Source: Gallionella sp. (GTDB lineage Bacteria; Pseudomonadota; Gammaproteobacteria; Burkholderiales; Gallionellaceae). From it: a stretch of DNA of 64,000 bases. The position numbers and the translations under genes are program-made. This document shows, piece after piece, positions 17,483 through 24,455 of the stretch (position 1 is the first letter of the stretch; the number at the start of each line of letters is the position of its first letter). The notes beneath the pieces were generated by a model that was given only the letters and a program-made list of their open reading frames with translations, made no database searches and was not told the DNA's origin. Location of the stretch: NCBI GenBank assembly GCA_028710565.1, contig JAQTTV010000007.1:62001-126000 (forward strand). The letters are read 5' to 3'.

Positions 17483-17757
17483 GTTTTTTGCCTTTTGGCT
17501 ATTTTTGGAACGCCACCAACACCAACACCAACACCAACACCAACACCAACACCAACACCAACACCAACACCAACACCAACACCAACACCAACACCAACAC
17601 CAACACCAACACCAACACCATCACCAACACCATCACCAACACCATCACTATCCGCCCGCGCCGTCGAACCAAACAGCGCGAGGCGAGTAACGCCAAACTG
17701 CGCCACTAAGTGCGCTTTGTGTCGGTGGAGCAGATTTAGGGTTTCGGTGCGTGTCAT
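17479..17757 (-). pseudogene. Minimal nucleotidyltransferase (MNT) gene disrupted by a microsatellite
   Basis: The first 36 residues are a normal MNT start: [23 protein letters not shown], then the nucleotide-binding signature [11 protein letters not shown]. The rest of the domain, including the following aspartate pair, is replaced by about 45 residues of alternating Val and Gly encoded by the hexanucleotide tract at 17514-17648, and it ends [11 protein letters not shown]. The catalytic domain cannot fold, so this is a dead gene or an odd repeat protein. MNT proteins are normally the antitoxin-like partner of HEPN toxins; no HEPN gene is present here. Confidence 0.7.
17514..17648. repeat. 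Hexanucleotide microsatellite (CACCAA)n, about 22 units
   Basis: A nearly perfect run of CACCAA units over about 135 bases, with three CACCAT variants at the right end. All six frames are free of stops, which creates several false overlapping frames. Because the unit is six bases, changes in copy number keep the reading frame. Confidence 0.95.
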
Positions 17758-17791
17758 GGTTGACTTGTGGCTTTATTCAAAATCAGTGAGC

Positions 17792-17819
17792 AGGGTACGC
17801 TGTGCGCACAGCGCACCCT
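17792..17819. repeat. GC-rich palindrome
   Basis: AGGGTACGCTGTGC / GCACAGCGCACCCT forms a near-perfect hairpin around a central GCGC. It lies directly after the 3' end of the minus-strand cassette-like gene and could act as its terminator or be a dispersed repeat. Confidence 0.55.
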
Positions 17820-18411
17820 ACTTGGCTTTGCCATATTTTGGAGGGAAACTTTCCTTCCCTGCAAGCCAAAGAAAGACATCTATCTGTCGAAGCGAAAACT
17901 CACCAAGCCCATAGTGACTTTGAAATTGCTTGATGATTTTGACAAAACGGTCATAGTCCCTCAAGTCATCTTTGCGGAAGGATGAGAAGTCATCGGAACG
18001 GGCATAGTGCAACAGCATTTTTTCAACGTAGGAGTCGAAGATTGGAAAGCTGTCAGGAAAATGGTGACTGCAATACTTCGAAGCGAAGGAGTAAAAATTT
18101 CTCTTCTTGTTTCCGATTTTCACCAGTGCTAATTCGTTGACGATCGAAAGGTCGCCGTTTTTGAGGCGATGGTCAATGTCGATTTCTCGGATGTGCTTTG
18201 CGACGGAGTAAGTGTCGAAAATATTGGTACTGTAAAAGTCATTAAGTGCGCTGACCTTTAGGAGCACATGCTCAAGTAAGCCATTGGACGGACAAAACTC
18301 CTTGAAAAGAAGAGCGAGCGATTTCTCTTGGAGTCTGTAGTTTTCAAGCTGCTCCCATTGCTGAAGGAAACTGGAAACGTAACTAGGAGTTGGTGTCGAA
18401 GGTAATGACAT
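17818..18411 (-). CDS. Hypothetical protein in integron-like cassette
   Basis: A 197-residue protein, not recognised with certainty. It is mostly helical, with [29 protein letters not shown] at the N-terminus and a central segment [35 protein letters not shown]. That segment faintly recalls helix-hairpin-helix DNA glycosylase folds, but the evidence is weak. The ATG at 18411 is chosen; a TTG at 18423 is also in frame. It lies just after an attC-type site (18427-18498) in cassette orientation, so it was probably acquired through an integron. Confidence 0.6.
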   Translation of the reverse strand: MSLPSTPTPSYVSSFLQQWEQLENYRLQEKSLALLFKEFCPSNGLLEHVLLKVSALNDFYSTNIFDTYSVAKHIREIDIDHRLKNGDLSIVNELALVKIGNKKRNFYSFASKYCSHHFPDSFPIFDSYVEKMLLHYARSDDFSSFRKDDLRDYDRFVKIIKQFQSHYGLGEFSLRQIDVFLWLAGKESFPPKYGKAK

Positions 18412-18426
18412 GGTCTCGTTCAAAAG

Positions 18427-18498
18427 GTATAACGTGCTAGCTCAGCCGACGGCAAAAGGCTCAGCTTTTTGATGGTCGGCTGGAGCGGAATGTTAGAC
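18427..18498 (-). other. Integron attC recombination site
   Basis: On the minus strand the site runs from GTCTAAC (R'', consensus RYYYAAC) to GTTATAC (R', one mismatch to GTTRRRY). The inner arms CCAGCCGAC and GTCGGCTGAGC form the L'' and L' boxes, with an unpaired base and a loop around AAAAAGCTGAGCCTTTT. The stop codon of the upstream gene (TAA) is inside R'', as often seen in gene cassettes. Length is 72 bases. No integrase gene was found nearby. Confidence 0.75.
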
Positions 18499-18849
18499 AA
18501 ACCCATTCTCACGGAGCGTTCGTTCGCCGCTTGGCGTTAGCTGTAAATGACCATTGTTGTCTGGATACACGAAGCTAAATTGCTCCATTTTGTAAAGAGC
18601 TTCGTCGGATACTTTTCGGCCTTTGACCCAATCGGCGAGTGCGAGAATTACTGGTGATACCTTTGGTTCCGCAGCCGCAGCTTTGTAGCCGTCAATATCA
18701 GGAAGTTGCTCGATTGGAGGCCTTATCTGGCGTTCAATATAGGTTTCAGGAACAAGTGGAAGTGAGTTTCCGAACGGGTCAACAACTTGAACACTATCAA
18801 TTTTTCCGTTGCTTAAGCGTTGAACATACAGCCCAGTGTAGCTACTCAT
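18493..18849 (-). CDS. Hypothetical protein in integron-like cassette
   Basis: A 118-residue protein without a recognised domain. It begins SSYTGLYVQRLSNGKIDSVQVVDPFGNSLPLVPETYIERQI and ends with a helical segment SPVILALADWVKGRKVSDEALYKMEQFSFVYPDNNGHLQLTPSGERTLRENG. The C-terminal part looks like a small winged-helix-style domain. The gene starts 30 bases after the HNH gene with no attC between them, so the two may share one cassette. Its stop codon lies within the attC site. Confidence 0.6.
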   Translation of the reverse strand: MSSYTGLYVQRLSNGKIDSVQVVDPFGNSLPLVPETYIERQIRPPIEQLPDIDGYKAAAAEPKVSPVILALADWVKGRKVSDEALYKMEQFSFVYPDNNGHLQLTPSGERTLRENGFV

Positions 18850-18879
18850 CTGATTTCTCCATGATTGTGATGATTGAGG

Positions 18880-19383
18880 TTAGACCACGACATTGGCAAG
18901 CTCATCTTCTACTTTCCTCATGACCCAAGCGATTGTTGAAGGGTTCAATCGGCCTTCGCCAAAGTGGACAATGGTCTCCTGCATATACTTCCACATAGCT
19001 GACTCGATGCGTTCTTTCGACTGAGCATCATTTGCCAAAGCAGAAAAAGGCTTTCGTTTGAATATCACTTCAAATTCTTTAAGCCCCCGCTCTGTCCAAT
19101 ATGTGTCATAGAAAGGCGTTGCATGCGCTCGCAGCCAAAGCCACATGAACTTACTGTCGGTAACGTTTGGAGCTTCCCGATGACAGCGGCCACACAGTAG
19201 AACTAAGTTTGAAGGCTCTTCCGATCCACCACGCGAACTTGGAACGATATGACATCTTTCGAGTGCGCTCTTGTATCCGCAGCGCCAACACCTTTCATGC
19301 GCTTCTGCCCAATCTACTGAGAGGCCACATTCGCTTTCAGTTTCACACCAGTAATCGACGATCTGTGCGGGGGGCGTTTTCAT
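18880..19383 (-). CDS. HNH endonuclease domain protein
   Basis: A 167-residue protein. The first half has an HNH module with four cysteines for structural zinc (CWRCGY and CGRCH) around the catalytic histidine in LERCHIVPSSRGG and the asparagine in PSNLVLLCGRCHR. The second half is helical and unknown (ESAMWKYMQETIVHFGEGRLNPSTIAWVMRKVEDEL). HNH nucleases of this size are common in mobile cassettes, restriction systems and phages. The sequence GTTAGGC, an integron core site, ends six bases before its ATG, suggesting it is the first gene of a cassette array. Confidence 0.8.
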   Translation of the reverse strand: MKTPPAQIVDYWCETESECGLSVDWAEAHERCWRCGYKSALERCHIVPSSRGGSEEPSNLVLLCGRCHREAPNVTDSKFMWLWLRAHATPFYDTYWTERGLKEFEVIFKRKPFSALANDAQSKERIESAMWKYMQETIVHFGEGRLNPSTIAWVMRKVEDELANVVV

Positions 19384-19388
19384 AGATT

Positions 19389-19395
19389 GCCTAAC
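19389..19395 (-). other. Candidate integron core site (GTTAGGC)
   Basis: The minus-strand heptamer GTTAGGC matches GTTRRRY and lies just before the HNH start codon, where an attI-cassette or attC-cassette junction would be. The upstream sequence is not a clear attC palindrome, so it may be an attI-type site or a degraded junction. Confidence 0.45.
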
Positions 19396-19991
19396 GTGAA
19401 ATAGACAGAACTTCTTCTGTATAAATAATCGGGTGTTCTGTATAAGTTGTCATGCTATGCCGTAACTGTTTGATTTAAGGTTGTTCTGAAACGCAATCTG
19501 TTAGTTCATCCAAGAAAGTCAGCACTTGATGTGTCCACGCTGCTAAAACAGGTGCGGCGGTTTATGCGGACGGGGCATTATAGGGTACAACTGTAGTGAC
19601 TGACGTGCGTCATTTCCCAATTTTTGCACCGTTCCTACGCCTCAAAAATTTCCACCAAGCCGTGATGGTTGCAGCCTCTGTGCGCCGTTGCGTAGCAATG
19701 GCAAACCGAGGTCGCCTTTTCTTTGGTTACTTTCTTTTGGCGACGCAAAAGAAAGAAACTTGCTGTCGGGCAACCCCCGACGGTTTTGCTTAACATCACT
19801 CACCAATTCGCCGCAAGGCAAACCGCCATTTTTGCCTAAAATCGGCGGGCTGCTGCGCGAACCTGCCCTACCACTAAACCCCTGTGAATCAACCTGCCCC
19901 ACATCTAATCATCGCCAAGCGTTCGACGGTATCGGAATAGCGTTCAACCAAGCGAATAGCGGCTTGGGCGTTGGGGCGACGCGTCCTCGCC
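19396..19991. other. Intergenic accessory DNA with dispersed repeat fragments
   Basis: No intact gene was found. Parts look like shared repeat DNA: a segment around 19710-19790 (GGTCGCCTTTTCTTTGGTTA, then a GTCGGGCAACCCCCGAC hairpin) and 19804-19880, which recurs in degraded form at 21444-21516. The minus strand from 19990 to 19886 can be read as about 35 sense codons (RPNAQAAIRLVERYSDTVER) and may be the tail of a lost gene. No integron integrase could be read in any frame. Confidence 0.5.
19804..19880. repeat. Dispersed repeat, copy A
   Basis: Contains AATTCGCCGCAAGGCAAACC and ATCGGCGGGCTGCTGCGCGA. It aligns by eye with 21444-21516, which has AATTCGCCGCAAGGCAATCA and ATCGGTGCTGCGCGAAACCG. 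Confidence 0.5.
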
Positions 19992-20258
19992 TCAATGGCT
20001 ACGCACTTTTTCTTGCAACCAAACCTTAATCAGCGACTGATACGGCACGTCGCGGGAATTGGCGGCGGCTTTGATGGAGTCCAGCAGATGTTGGGGCAGG
20101 CGCAGCGAAATGGTTTTGGTAGTGGGTTTTAAATTGGGCAGCATGACCCGCTTAGCTTTTGTCCAATCCACATAATCAGCGGAATCGTTGTTTTCCCAAA
20201 AGGTACGTTCTTCGGCTTCGCTGGCGAAGGTTGGGATAGGTTTAAGTGCTTTGTTCAT
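19992..20258 (-). CDS. brnA: BrnA-type antitoxin (ribbon-helix-helix)
   Basis: An 88-residue protein. The middle part SEAEERTFWENNDSADYVDWTKAKRV is the usual BrnA/CopG-like antitoxin start. The C-terminus TKTISLRLPQHLLDSIKAAANSRDVPYQSLIKVWLQEKV is a ribbon-helix-helix DNA-binding domain. It follows and overlaps the BrnT toxin gene by 17 bases, the normal order in this family, and likely represses the operon as a complex. Confidence 0.88.
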   Translation of the reverse strand: MNKALKPIPTFASEAEERTFWENNDSADYVDWTKAKRVMLPNLKPTTKTISLRLPQHLLDSIKAAANSRDVPYQSLIKVWLQEKVRSH

Positions 20259-20541
20259 AAGCTGCGCGCTCCTTTTTGTGCATATCTCTCGCTGAAATCA
20301 CGCGTATCATTTCGCCCGCTTGTCGCAAAGTGAAGGTGATATGCAGCCGTCGTTCTTCGTCTGTTTTGCCGAGAGCGTGGAGGCGAACCTCGACCTGCTG
20401 GTGCTTGAGGTCTTCCAGTAGCAACAAGGGATTGTTGAAGAAAACCTGCTCGGCTTCTGCCATCGTCACGCCGTGTTTTTCGTTCTTGCGGGCATTGCCA
20501 TCATCCCAGTCAAAGCCCGTGATTTTGCTTAGATTTATCAT
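20242..20541 (-). CDS. brnT: BrnT-type toxin
   Basis: A 99-residue ribonuclease toxin with the family opening FDWDDGNARKNEKHGVTMAEAEQVFFN, then LLLEDLKHQQVEVRLHALGKTDEERRLHITFTLR and the C-terminal IRVISARDMHKKERAAYEQ. The R-D-M-H-K-K-E-R segment carries the conserved basic active-site residues. An in-frame ATG at 20577 exists, but the conserved part begins right after ATG 20541 (MINLSKITG). It is paired with BrnA. Confidence 0.9.
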   Translation of the reverse strand: MINLSKITGFDWDDGNARKNEKHGVTMAEAEQVFFNNPLLLLEDLKHQQVEVRLHALGKTDEERRLHITFTLRQAGEMIRVISARDMHKKERAAYEQST

Positions 20542-20593
20542 GATACGTATATTATGAGGATATACAGGCGAATGCAAGTTGCCTTTTTAACAC

Positions 20594-20881
20594 TTACACA
20601 AACCGCACTTCCAATTTTTTGCCCAATGCCGCTGCGTATTTGCGCAAAGTTGTCAGCGATGGCGAAGGTTTGCCTGTCACGAGGGCATTTTCCAAACGCG
20701 CCACGGCGGGGGCTTTGGTGCCCATGCGTTCGGCGACTTGGGCTTGGGTCAATCCTGCTGCTTTTCGCGCCGCTAAAATCGCGTCTAACATCGGCATTTC
20801 TTCGCGTTCGATGCGGTCGTATTCGGCCCGAACGGCGGGGTTGGACAGTGCGATGACTTTTAATTCTTCATGGGTGTGCAT
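20594..20881 (-). CDS. higA: HigA-type antitoxin, XRE helix-turn-helix
   Basis: A 95-residue protein with the HTH segment LDAILAARKAAGLTQAQVAERMGTKAPAVARLENALVTGKPSPSLTTLRKYAAALGKKL (residues 32-90). The toxin gene lies upstream and overlaps by 14 bases, the toxin-first order typical of higBA. It is expected to repress its own operon. Confidence 0.88.
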   Translation of the reverse strand: MHTHEELKVIALSNPAVRAEYDRIEREEMPMLDAILAARKAAGLTQAQVAERMGTKAPAVARLENALVTGKPSPSLTTLRKYAAALGKKLEVRFV

Positions 20882-21200
20882 TTTTAATCTCCTTCAAACG
20901 AGCTTCAGCAATCCGTCGCTCATTGGGCGGCGTTTTCTGGGTTTTCTTGACAAAACTATGCAACATCACAATACGGCGGCCGACTTGGGTGCAATAAAAC
21001 ACGCGGGCAATGCCTTCCGCGCCTTTCAAACGCAATTCAAACAAGCCGCCGCCAAAGGCTTCCGTGTGTGGGTCGCCTAAATTCGCGCCGCTAGAAATCA
21101 TGCGGTCAGTCAAACTAAAATAGCGCGCCAACAAACCCGCAGGCAGCTCAAGTACGGCTTGTTCGACGGCTTGGCTGTAATAAAGGATGGTGTAGTTCAT
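20868..21200 (-). CDS. higB: HigB-type toxin (RelE/Gp49 family)
   Basis: A 110-residue protein: YYSQAVEQAVLELPAGLLARYFSLTDRM, PHTEAFGGGLFELRLKGAEGIARVFYCTQVGRRIVMLHSFVKKTQKTPPNERRIAEARLKE. The ELRLKG...RVFY...LHSFVKKTQKTP pattern is the phage-derived Gp49/HigB signature, a ribosome-dependent mRNA endonuclease family. It is the first gene of a two-gene operon with the XRE antitoxin. Confidence 0.92.
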   Translation of the reverse strand: MNYTILYYSQAVEQAVLELPAGLLARYFSLTDRMISSGANLGDPHTEAFGGGLFELRLKGAEGIARVFYCTQVGRRIVMLHSFVKKTQKTPPNERRIAEARLKEIKNAHP

Positions 21201-21251
21201 CGCATGATTATAGCATTTATGTTATTTTTGCCAATCAGCATTGCAGCGTTT

Positions 21252-21391
21252 CAGCAATTCTCATTTTGACTAAACAGTGGGGTTTTGTGGGTACGAATTC
21301 ATTCGCACATCGCCCGAAGGGGCGAAAAAAAGCCTTATTCACAAGCAACTGTACGAATTTGTCGTACCCACGGTCAAAATGAGAATTGCTG
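21252..21391. mobile_element. 140-bp element with perfect 19-bp terminal inverted repeats
   Basis: CAGCAATTCTCATTTTGAC at 21252-21270 is repeated inverted as GTCAAAATGAGAATTGCTG at 21373-21391. Just inside, a second inverted pair built on GTGGGTACGA occurs at both ends. Flanking nine-base sequences GCAGCGTTT and GCGGCGTTT differ by one base and may be a target duplication. No protein is encoded. The element could be a MITE or a large stem-loop repeat. Confidence 0.65.
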
Positions 21392-21443
21392 GCGGCGTTT
21401 GCGGCGGTCTGGTGTTTAATTTTCTGGCTGAAACTTGTCTGGC

Positions 21444-21516
21444 GAATTCGCCGCAAGGCAATCAGCCATTACCCAAAATCGGTGCTGCGCGAAACCGCTC
21501 TGCCACTGCCACCAAA
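21444..21516. repeat. Dispersed repeat, degraded copy B
   Basis: Shares GAATTCGCCGCAAGGCAA and TGCTGCGCGAA with the sequence at 19804-19880. It lies between the inverted-repeat element and the PhnA-like gene. Confidence 0.45.
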
Positions 21517-21540
21517 CACGTGCGGATAAATCTGCACCCA

Positions 21541-21882
21541 CTACGCCTTCTTCACAAACTCCGTTTTAAGCTGCATTGCGCCGATGCCGTCTATTTTGCA
21601 ATCAATGTCGTGATCGCCATCGACCAGTCGGATGTTTTTGACTTTGGTGCCGACCTTGACCACGGAGGATGATCCTTTGATTTTTAAGTCTTTAATCACC
21701 GTTACCGTATCGCCATCGACCAATACATTGCCGAATGCGTCTTTAAAGACTTTTGCTTGTTCACTGTGATCAGAGGCGGCAGTTTTTGACCATTCATGGG
21801 CGCATTCTGGGCAGACTAGGTTGTCGCCGTCTTCGTAGCTGTATTCGGAACCGCATTTGGGGCAGGGAGGTAAAGTGCTCAT
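21541..21882 (-). CDS. phnA: PhnA/YjdM family zinc-ribbon protein
   Basis: A 113-residue protein. An N-terminal zinc ribbon holds the pairs CPKC and CPEC (residues 8-27). A conserved C-terminal domain follows ([68 protein letters not shown]), which is diagnostic of PhnA/YjdM. Despite the name, members are mostly not needed for phosphonate use and the function is uncertain. It seems to be a single gene. Confidence 0.93.
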   Translation of the reverse strand: MSTLPPCPKCGSEYSYEDGDNLVCPECAHEWSKTAASDHSEQAKVFKDAFGNVLVDGDTVTVIKDLKIKGSSSVVKVGTKVKNIRLVDGDHDIDCKIDGIGAMQLKTEFVKKA

Positions 21883-21956
21883 GGTTTTCTTTCTGTGGGA
21901 GTTAATAATACGCGGGAGAACGCAAATCTTTTTCTATCGTGGTATGCCGTGTAATC

Positions 21957-21994
21957 CGCTCATCCTTCGACCAGCTCAGGACGAGCGGATTGAA
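21957..21994. repeat. Short palindromic repeat
   Basis: AATCCGCTC and GAGCGGATT enclose CTTCGACCAGCTCAGGAC. The core resembles the CTTCGACAAGCTCAG repeat found inside the RlmN-like gene. It may serve as a terminator after the HopJ gene. Confidence 0.5.
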
Positions 21995-22005
21995 TCGGCG
22001 TGTAC

Positions 22006-22350
22006 CTATTTTGCGGCTAAAGCCGCGCCCTGAAACACCACGCCGTCCCAGCCAAACTTCATAAAGTTGCGGATGTTTTGGTGGTCGGTGGCTTCGGGGT
22101 GTTGCAGCACGTCGTCGCGGTAGTAGCTGCCAAAGCAGTGCAGGGTTTGCTGCGGGGTGAGTTGGTGCAATTTCGCAAAGGAAAATACTTTGCACGAGCC
22201 GTTGTTTTGCCCTGCGGCGTTGTCGAGTTCGCCATTGCGAAAAGCGGTGGGAGTGAAATCATACTGCGCGTCGATGACGGCGATGGTGTCAGCGAAATTG
22301 ACGCGGTCGGGCGCAGTGGCGAGGGTGTGGAGCAGGTTGTGCATGGTCAT
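22006..22350 (-). CDS. HopJ family protein
   Basis: A 114-residue protein matching the HopJ type III effector family in full: FADTIAVIDAQYDFTPTAFRNGELDNAAGQNNGSCKVFSFAKLHQLTPQQTLHCFGSYYRDDVLQHPEATDHQNIRNFMKFGWDGVVF. The family name comes from a Pseudomonas protein. Most members are in free-living bacteria without a matching secretion system, so a housekeeping role is more likely here. It appears to be monocistronic. Confidence 0.92.
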   Translation of the reverse strand: MTMHNLLHTLATAPDRVNFADTIAVIDAQYDFTPTAFRNGELDNAAGQNNGSCKVFSFAKLHQLTPQQTLHCFGSYYRDDVLQHPEATDHQNIRNFMKFGWDGVVFQGAALAAK

Positions 22351-22575
22351 TGAACGGTCAGAAAAGAGCGTGGATTATACCTATATGCGGGGGCTGTTTT
22401 TTGGCGCGGGGTGGAATTACTTGCTGGGTGTTGGTTTCGCAAGTGAGAAGTCCGAAAACTTTGTTGCTTCGTGGCGTAAATGATGGGCGTGTATTGGGCA
22501 GTGTCGCTTGTATAATTGTCCTGTCTCGCAATCGCTGCGGGCAAACTTTGTGTCAACATTCATTAGGGGTTTATC

Positions 22576-23421
22576 ATGTTATTGGAATCAGGTTCAACGG
22601 GGGATGACGTTAAACAATTGCAAAAACAACTCGGCTTGGTAGCGGATGGTGTTTTTGGAGACGGCACGAAAGCAGCCGTGAAGGCTTGGAAAGAAATCAA
22701 CGAGTTGTACACCAGCGTTGTAAATGATGTAAAAGTTTTTGATGGAATTGTCAGTGATGCAGCTTGGTTTATATTGACGAGTACCCCAGCGAGTCCCGCA
22801 TCCGCAAATGATCCCGCTAGCTTGGACTTATCTAAGTTGCAGGGGCAAATTCCTGATGCCGTTTTTAATCAACTAGCTGATTGCGTGAGTAAATTTCAAA
22901 TCAATACCCCCTTGCGTGTGGCGCACTTTCTCGCGCAGTGTGCACACGAGAGCGGTGGGTTCACGGTGACGCAAGAAAATCTCAATTATTCTGCGGGCGG
23001 ATTGAGAAAAGTTTTTGGTAAATACTTCACCGACGATGGCATCGCAAACGCCTATGCCAATCAACCTCAAAAAATTGCGGCGCGGATTTATGGTGGTCGC
23101 ATGGGGAATGGCGATGAAGCCAGTGGAGATGGTTGGAAATACCACGGTCGTGGCTATATTCAGTTGACTGGCAAGGATAACTACACCAAGTTTTCCAAAG
23201 ACGCGGGTGTTGATTGTGTCAATGACCCAGACAGCGTGGCGATAACCTACGCTTTGTTGTCCGCCGCTTGGTTCTGGAACAGCAATTCGTTGAATAAAAT
23301 AGATTTTAGCGACACAAATGAAAACGCGGTGGTCGGTGTCACGCGCATCGTAAACGGCGGATACAACGGGCTGAAAGAGCGTACGGACTTTTTCAAAACC
23401 TTCTATCAATTACTAACATGA
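22576..23421 (+). CDS. GH19 chitinase-like lysin with peptidoglycan-binding domain
   Basis: A 281-residue protein. Residues 1-60 form a peptidoglycan-binding domain (GSTGDDVKQLQKQLGLVADGVFGDGTKAAVKAW). Residues 100-281 form a glycoside hydrolase 19 domain, with the likely catalytic glutamate in CAHESGGF, then ENLNYSAGGLRKVFGKYF, GDGWKYHGRGYIQLTGKDNY and TRIVNGGYNGLKER. There is no signal peptide. Phage endolysins and some secreted toxins have this layout. The next gene, encoding a signal-peptide protein, overlaps by four bases (ATGA), which suggests a matched pair. Confidence 0.9.
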   Translation: MLLESGSTGDDVKQLQKQLGLVADGVFGDGTKAAVKAWKEINELYTSVVNDVKVFDGIVSDAAWFILTSTPASPASANDPASLDLSKLQGQIPDAVFNQLADCVSKFQINTPLRVAHFLAQCAHESGGFTVTQENLNYSAGGLRKVFGKYFTDDGIANAYANQPQKIAARIYGGRMGNGDEASGDGWKYHGRGYIQLTGKDNYTKFSKDAGVDCVNDPDSVAITYALLSAAWFWNSNSLNKIDFSDTNENAVVGVTRIVNGGYNGLKERTDFFKTFYQLLT

Positions 23422-23915
23422 GCGCGCGTATCCTCTTTGTCGGCGGCATGTTGATGGCGGTAAGTACGCCACTTTTTGCTGCGGGTTCACATTGCAGCAC
23501 GACAGAAGAAACCGTGTTTTCCTGTCATCTGGGGCGCAAAGTCGTATCGGTTTGCGCTTCCAAAGCCTTAGACGCACAAAGTGGCTATTTGCAATATCGC
23601 TTTGGTGCACTTGGTAAATCTGAACTGATGTTTCCCAAAACTGATGTTGCACCGAAAACCGTGGTTCAAGCCCGAACACTGATGTTTGCTGGCGGCGGCG
23701 GGGCGTATTTGCGTTTTAACCGTGGCGTAATTTCGTATGTCGTCTATACCGCCATTGGCAAAGGTTGGGGTACAAAAGACGGCGTTGCGGTTGAACGAAA
23801 AGGCAAAACCATCGCGCATTTTGACTGCAAAGATGTACCTGTCTCAGAGATGGGTGAGGCATTTTTCACCCGCGCGGGGTTGCCAGAAGATGCGCAGGAA
23901 TTTGAACTGCCCTAA
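23418..23915 (+). CDS. Secreted protein of unknown function, coupled to the GH19 lysin
   Basis: A 165-residue protein with a signal peptide (ILFVGGMLMAVSTPLFA, cleavage near residue 21). The mature part has about four cysteines (CSTTEETVFSCHLGRKVVSVC, CKD) and beta-rich segments (GYLQYRFGALGKSELMF, GGGGAYLRFNRGVISYVVYTAIG). It resembles small periplasmic proteins found beside lysozyme-like enzymes. Because it overlaps the lysin gene by four bases, an inhibitor or immunity role is plausible but not shown. Confidence 0.65.
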   Translation: MSARILFVGGMLMAVSTPLFAAGSHCSTTEETVFSCHLGRKVVSVCASKALDAQSGYLQYRFGALGKSELMFPKTDVAPKTVVQARTLMFAGGGGAYLRFNRGVISYVVYTAIGKGWGTKDGVAVERKGKTIAHFDCKDVPVSEMGEAFFTRAGLPEDAQEFELP

Positions 23916-24032
23916 ATCAGGACTGGGCAGGCTGATTCGAATGTGCACCTGCACCCCATGAGTATCTGCGCCATTATCTAGAGCGTTCGCTCATGTCCCT
24001 GATTTTAACAATCTGACTTTATTGGAGAGAAA

Positions 24033-24416
24033 ATGAGAATTTTGCATACAATGTTGCGAGTGGGGAATTTGGAACGCGCCTTGGCGTTTTATACCGAGGT
24101 GTTGGGGATGAAATTATTGCGGCAACAGGATTATCCCGCAGGGCGGTTTACCTTGGCATTTGTGGGTTATGGCGAGGAGCGCGAGGAAGCCGCGATTGAG
24201 CTGACCCATAATTGGGACACGGATCATTACGAATTAGGCACAGGCTTTGGGCATATCGCGCTGGAAGTGGATGATGCGGCGGCGTATTGCGATGCGGTGA
24301 AACAACGCGGCGGCGAGGTGGTGCGTGAAGCGGGACCAATGAAACACGGCACGACGGTGATTGCCTTTTTGCGTGATCCTGATGGCTATTTGATTGAGTT
24401 GATTCAGAAAGCATAA
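24033..24416 (+). CDS. gloA: Lactoylglutathione lyase (glyoxalase I)
   Basis: A 127-residue enzyme converting the methylglyoxal-glutathione adduct to S-lactoylglutathione. Metal ligands are in the expected places: the histidine in RILHTMLRV, the glutamate in AAIELTHNW, the histidine in [11 protein letters not shown] and the glutamate in GYLIELIQ. Length and order match bacterial nickel-type GloA. The start follows TTGGAGAGAAA, a good ribosome site. Confidence 0.95.
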   Translation: MRILHTMLRVGNLERALAFYTEVLGMKLLRQQDYPAGRFTLAFVGYGEEREEAAIELTHNWDTDHYELGTGFGHIALEVDDAAAYCDAVKQRGGEVVREAGPMKHGTTVIAFLRDPDGYLIELIQKA

Positions 24417-24455
24417 GCTCCGCCCACACAAAACCGTTCACTCAGTTTGTAGTCG

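Noticed and set aside
17514..17648. CRISPR array
   Set aside because: The units are six bases with no spacers. The same reasoning excludes the heptamer array at 27501-27567.
17270..17914. Plus-strand Pro-Thr and His-Gln repeat frames
   Set aside because: The frames exist only because the CACCAA tract has no stops in any frame. No ribosome site or domain supports them.
19396..19991. Integron integrase gene
   Set aside because: All frames were read for tyrosine recombinase motifs beside the cassette genes and none was found.
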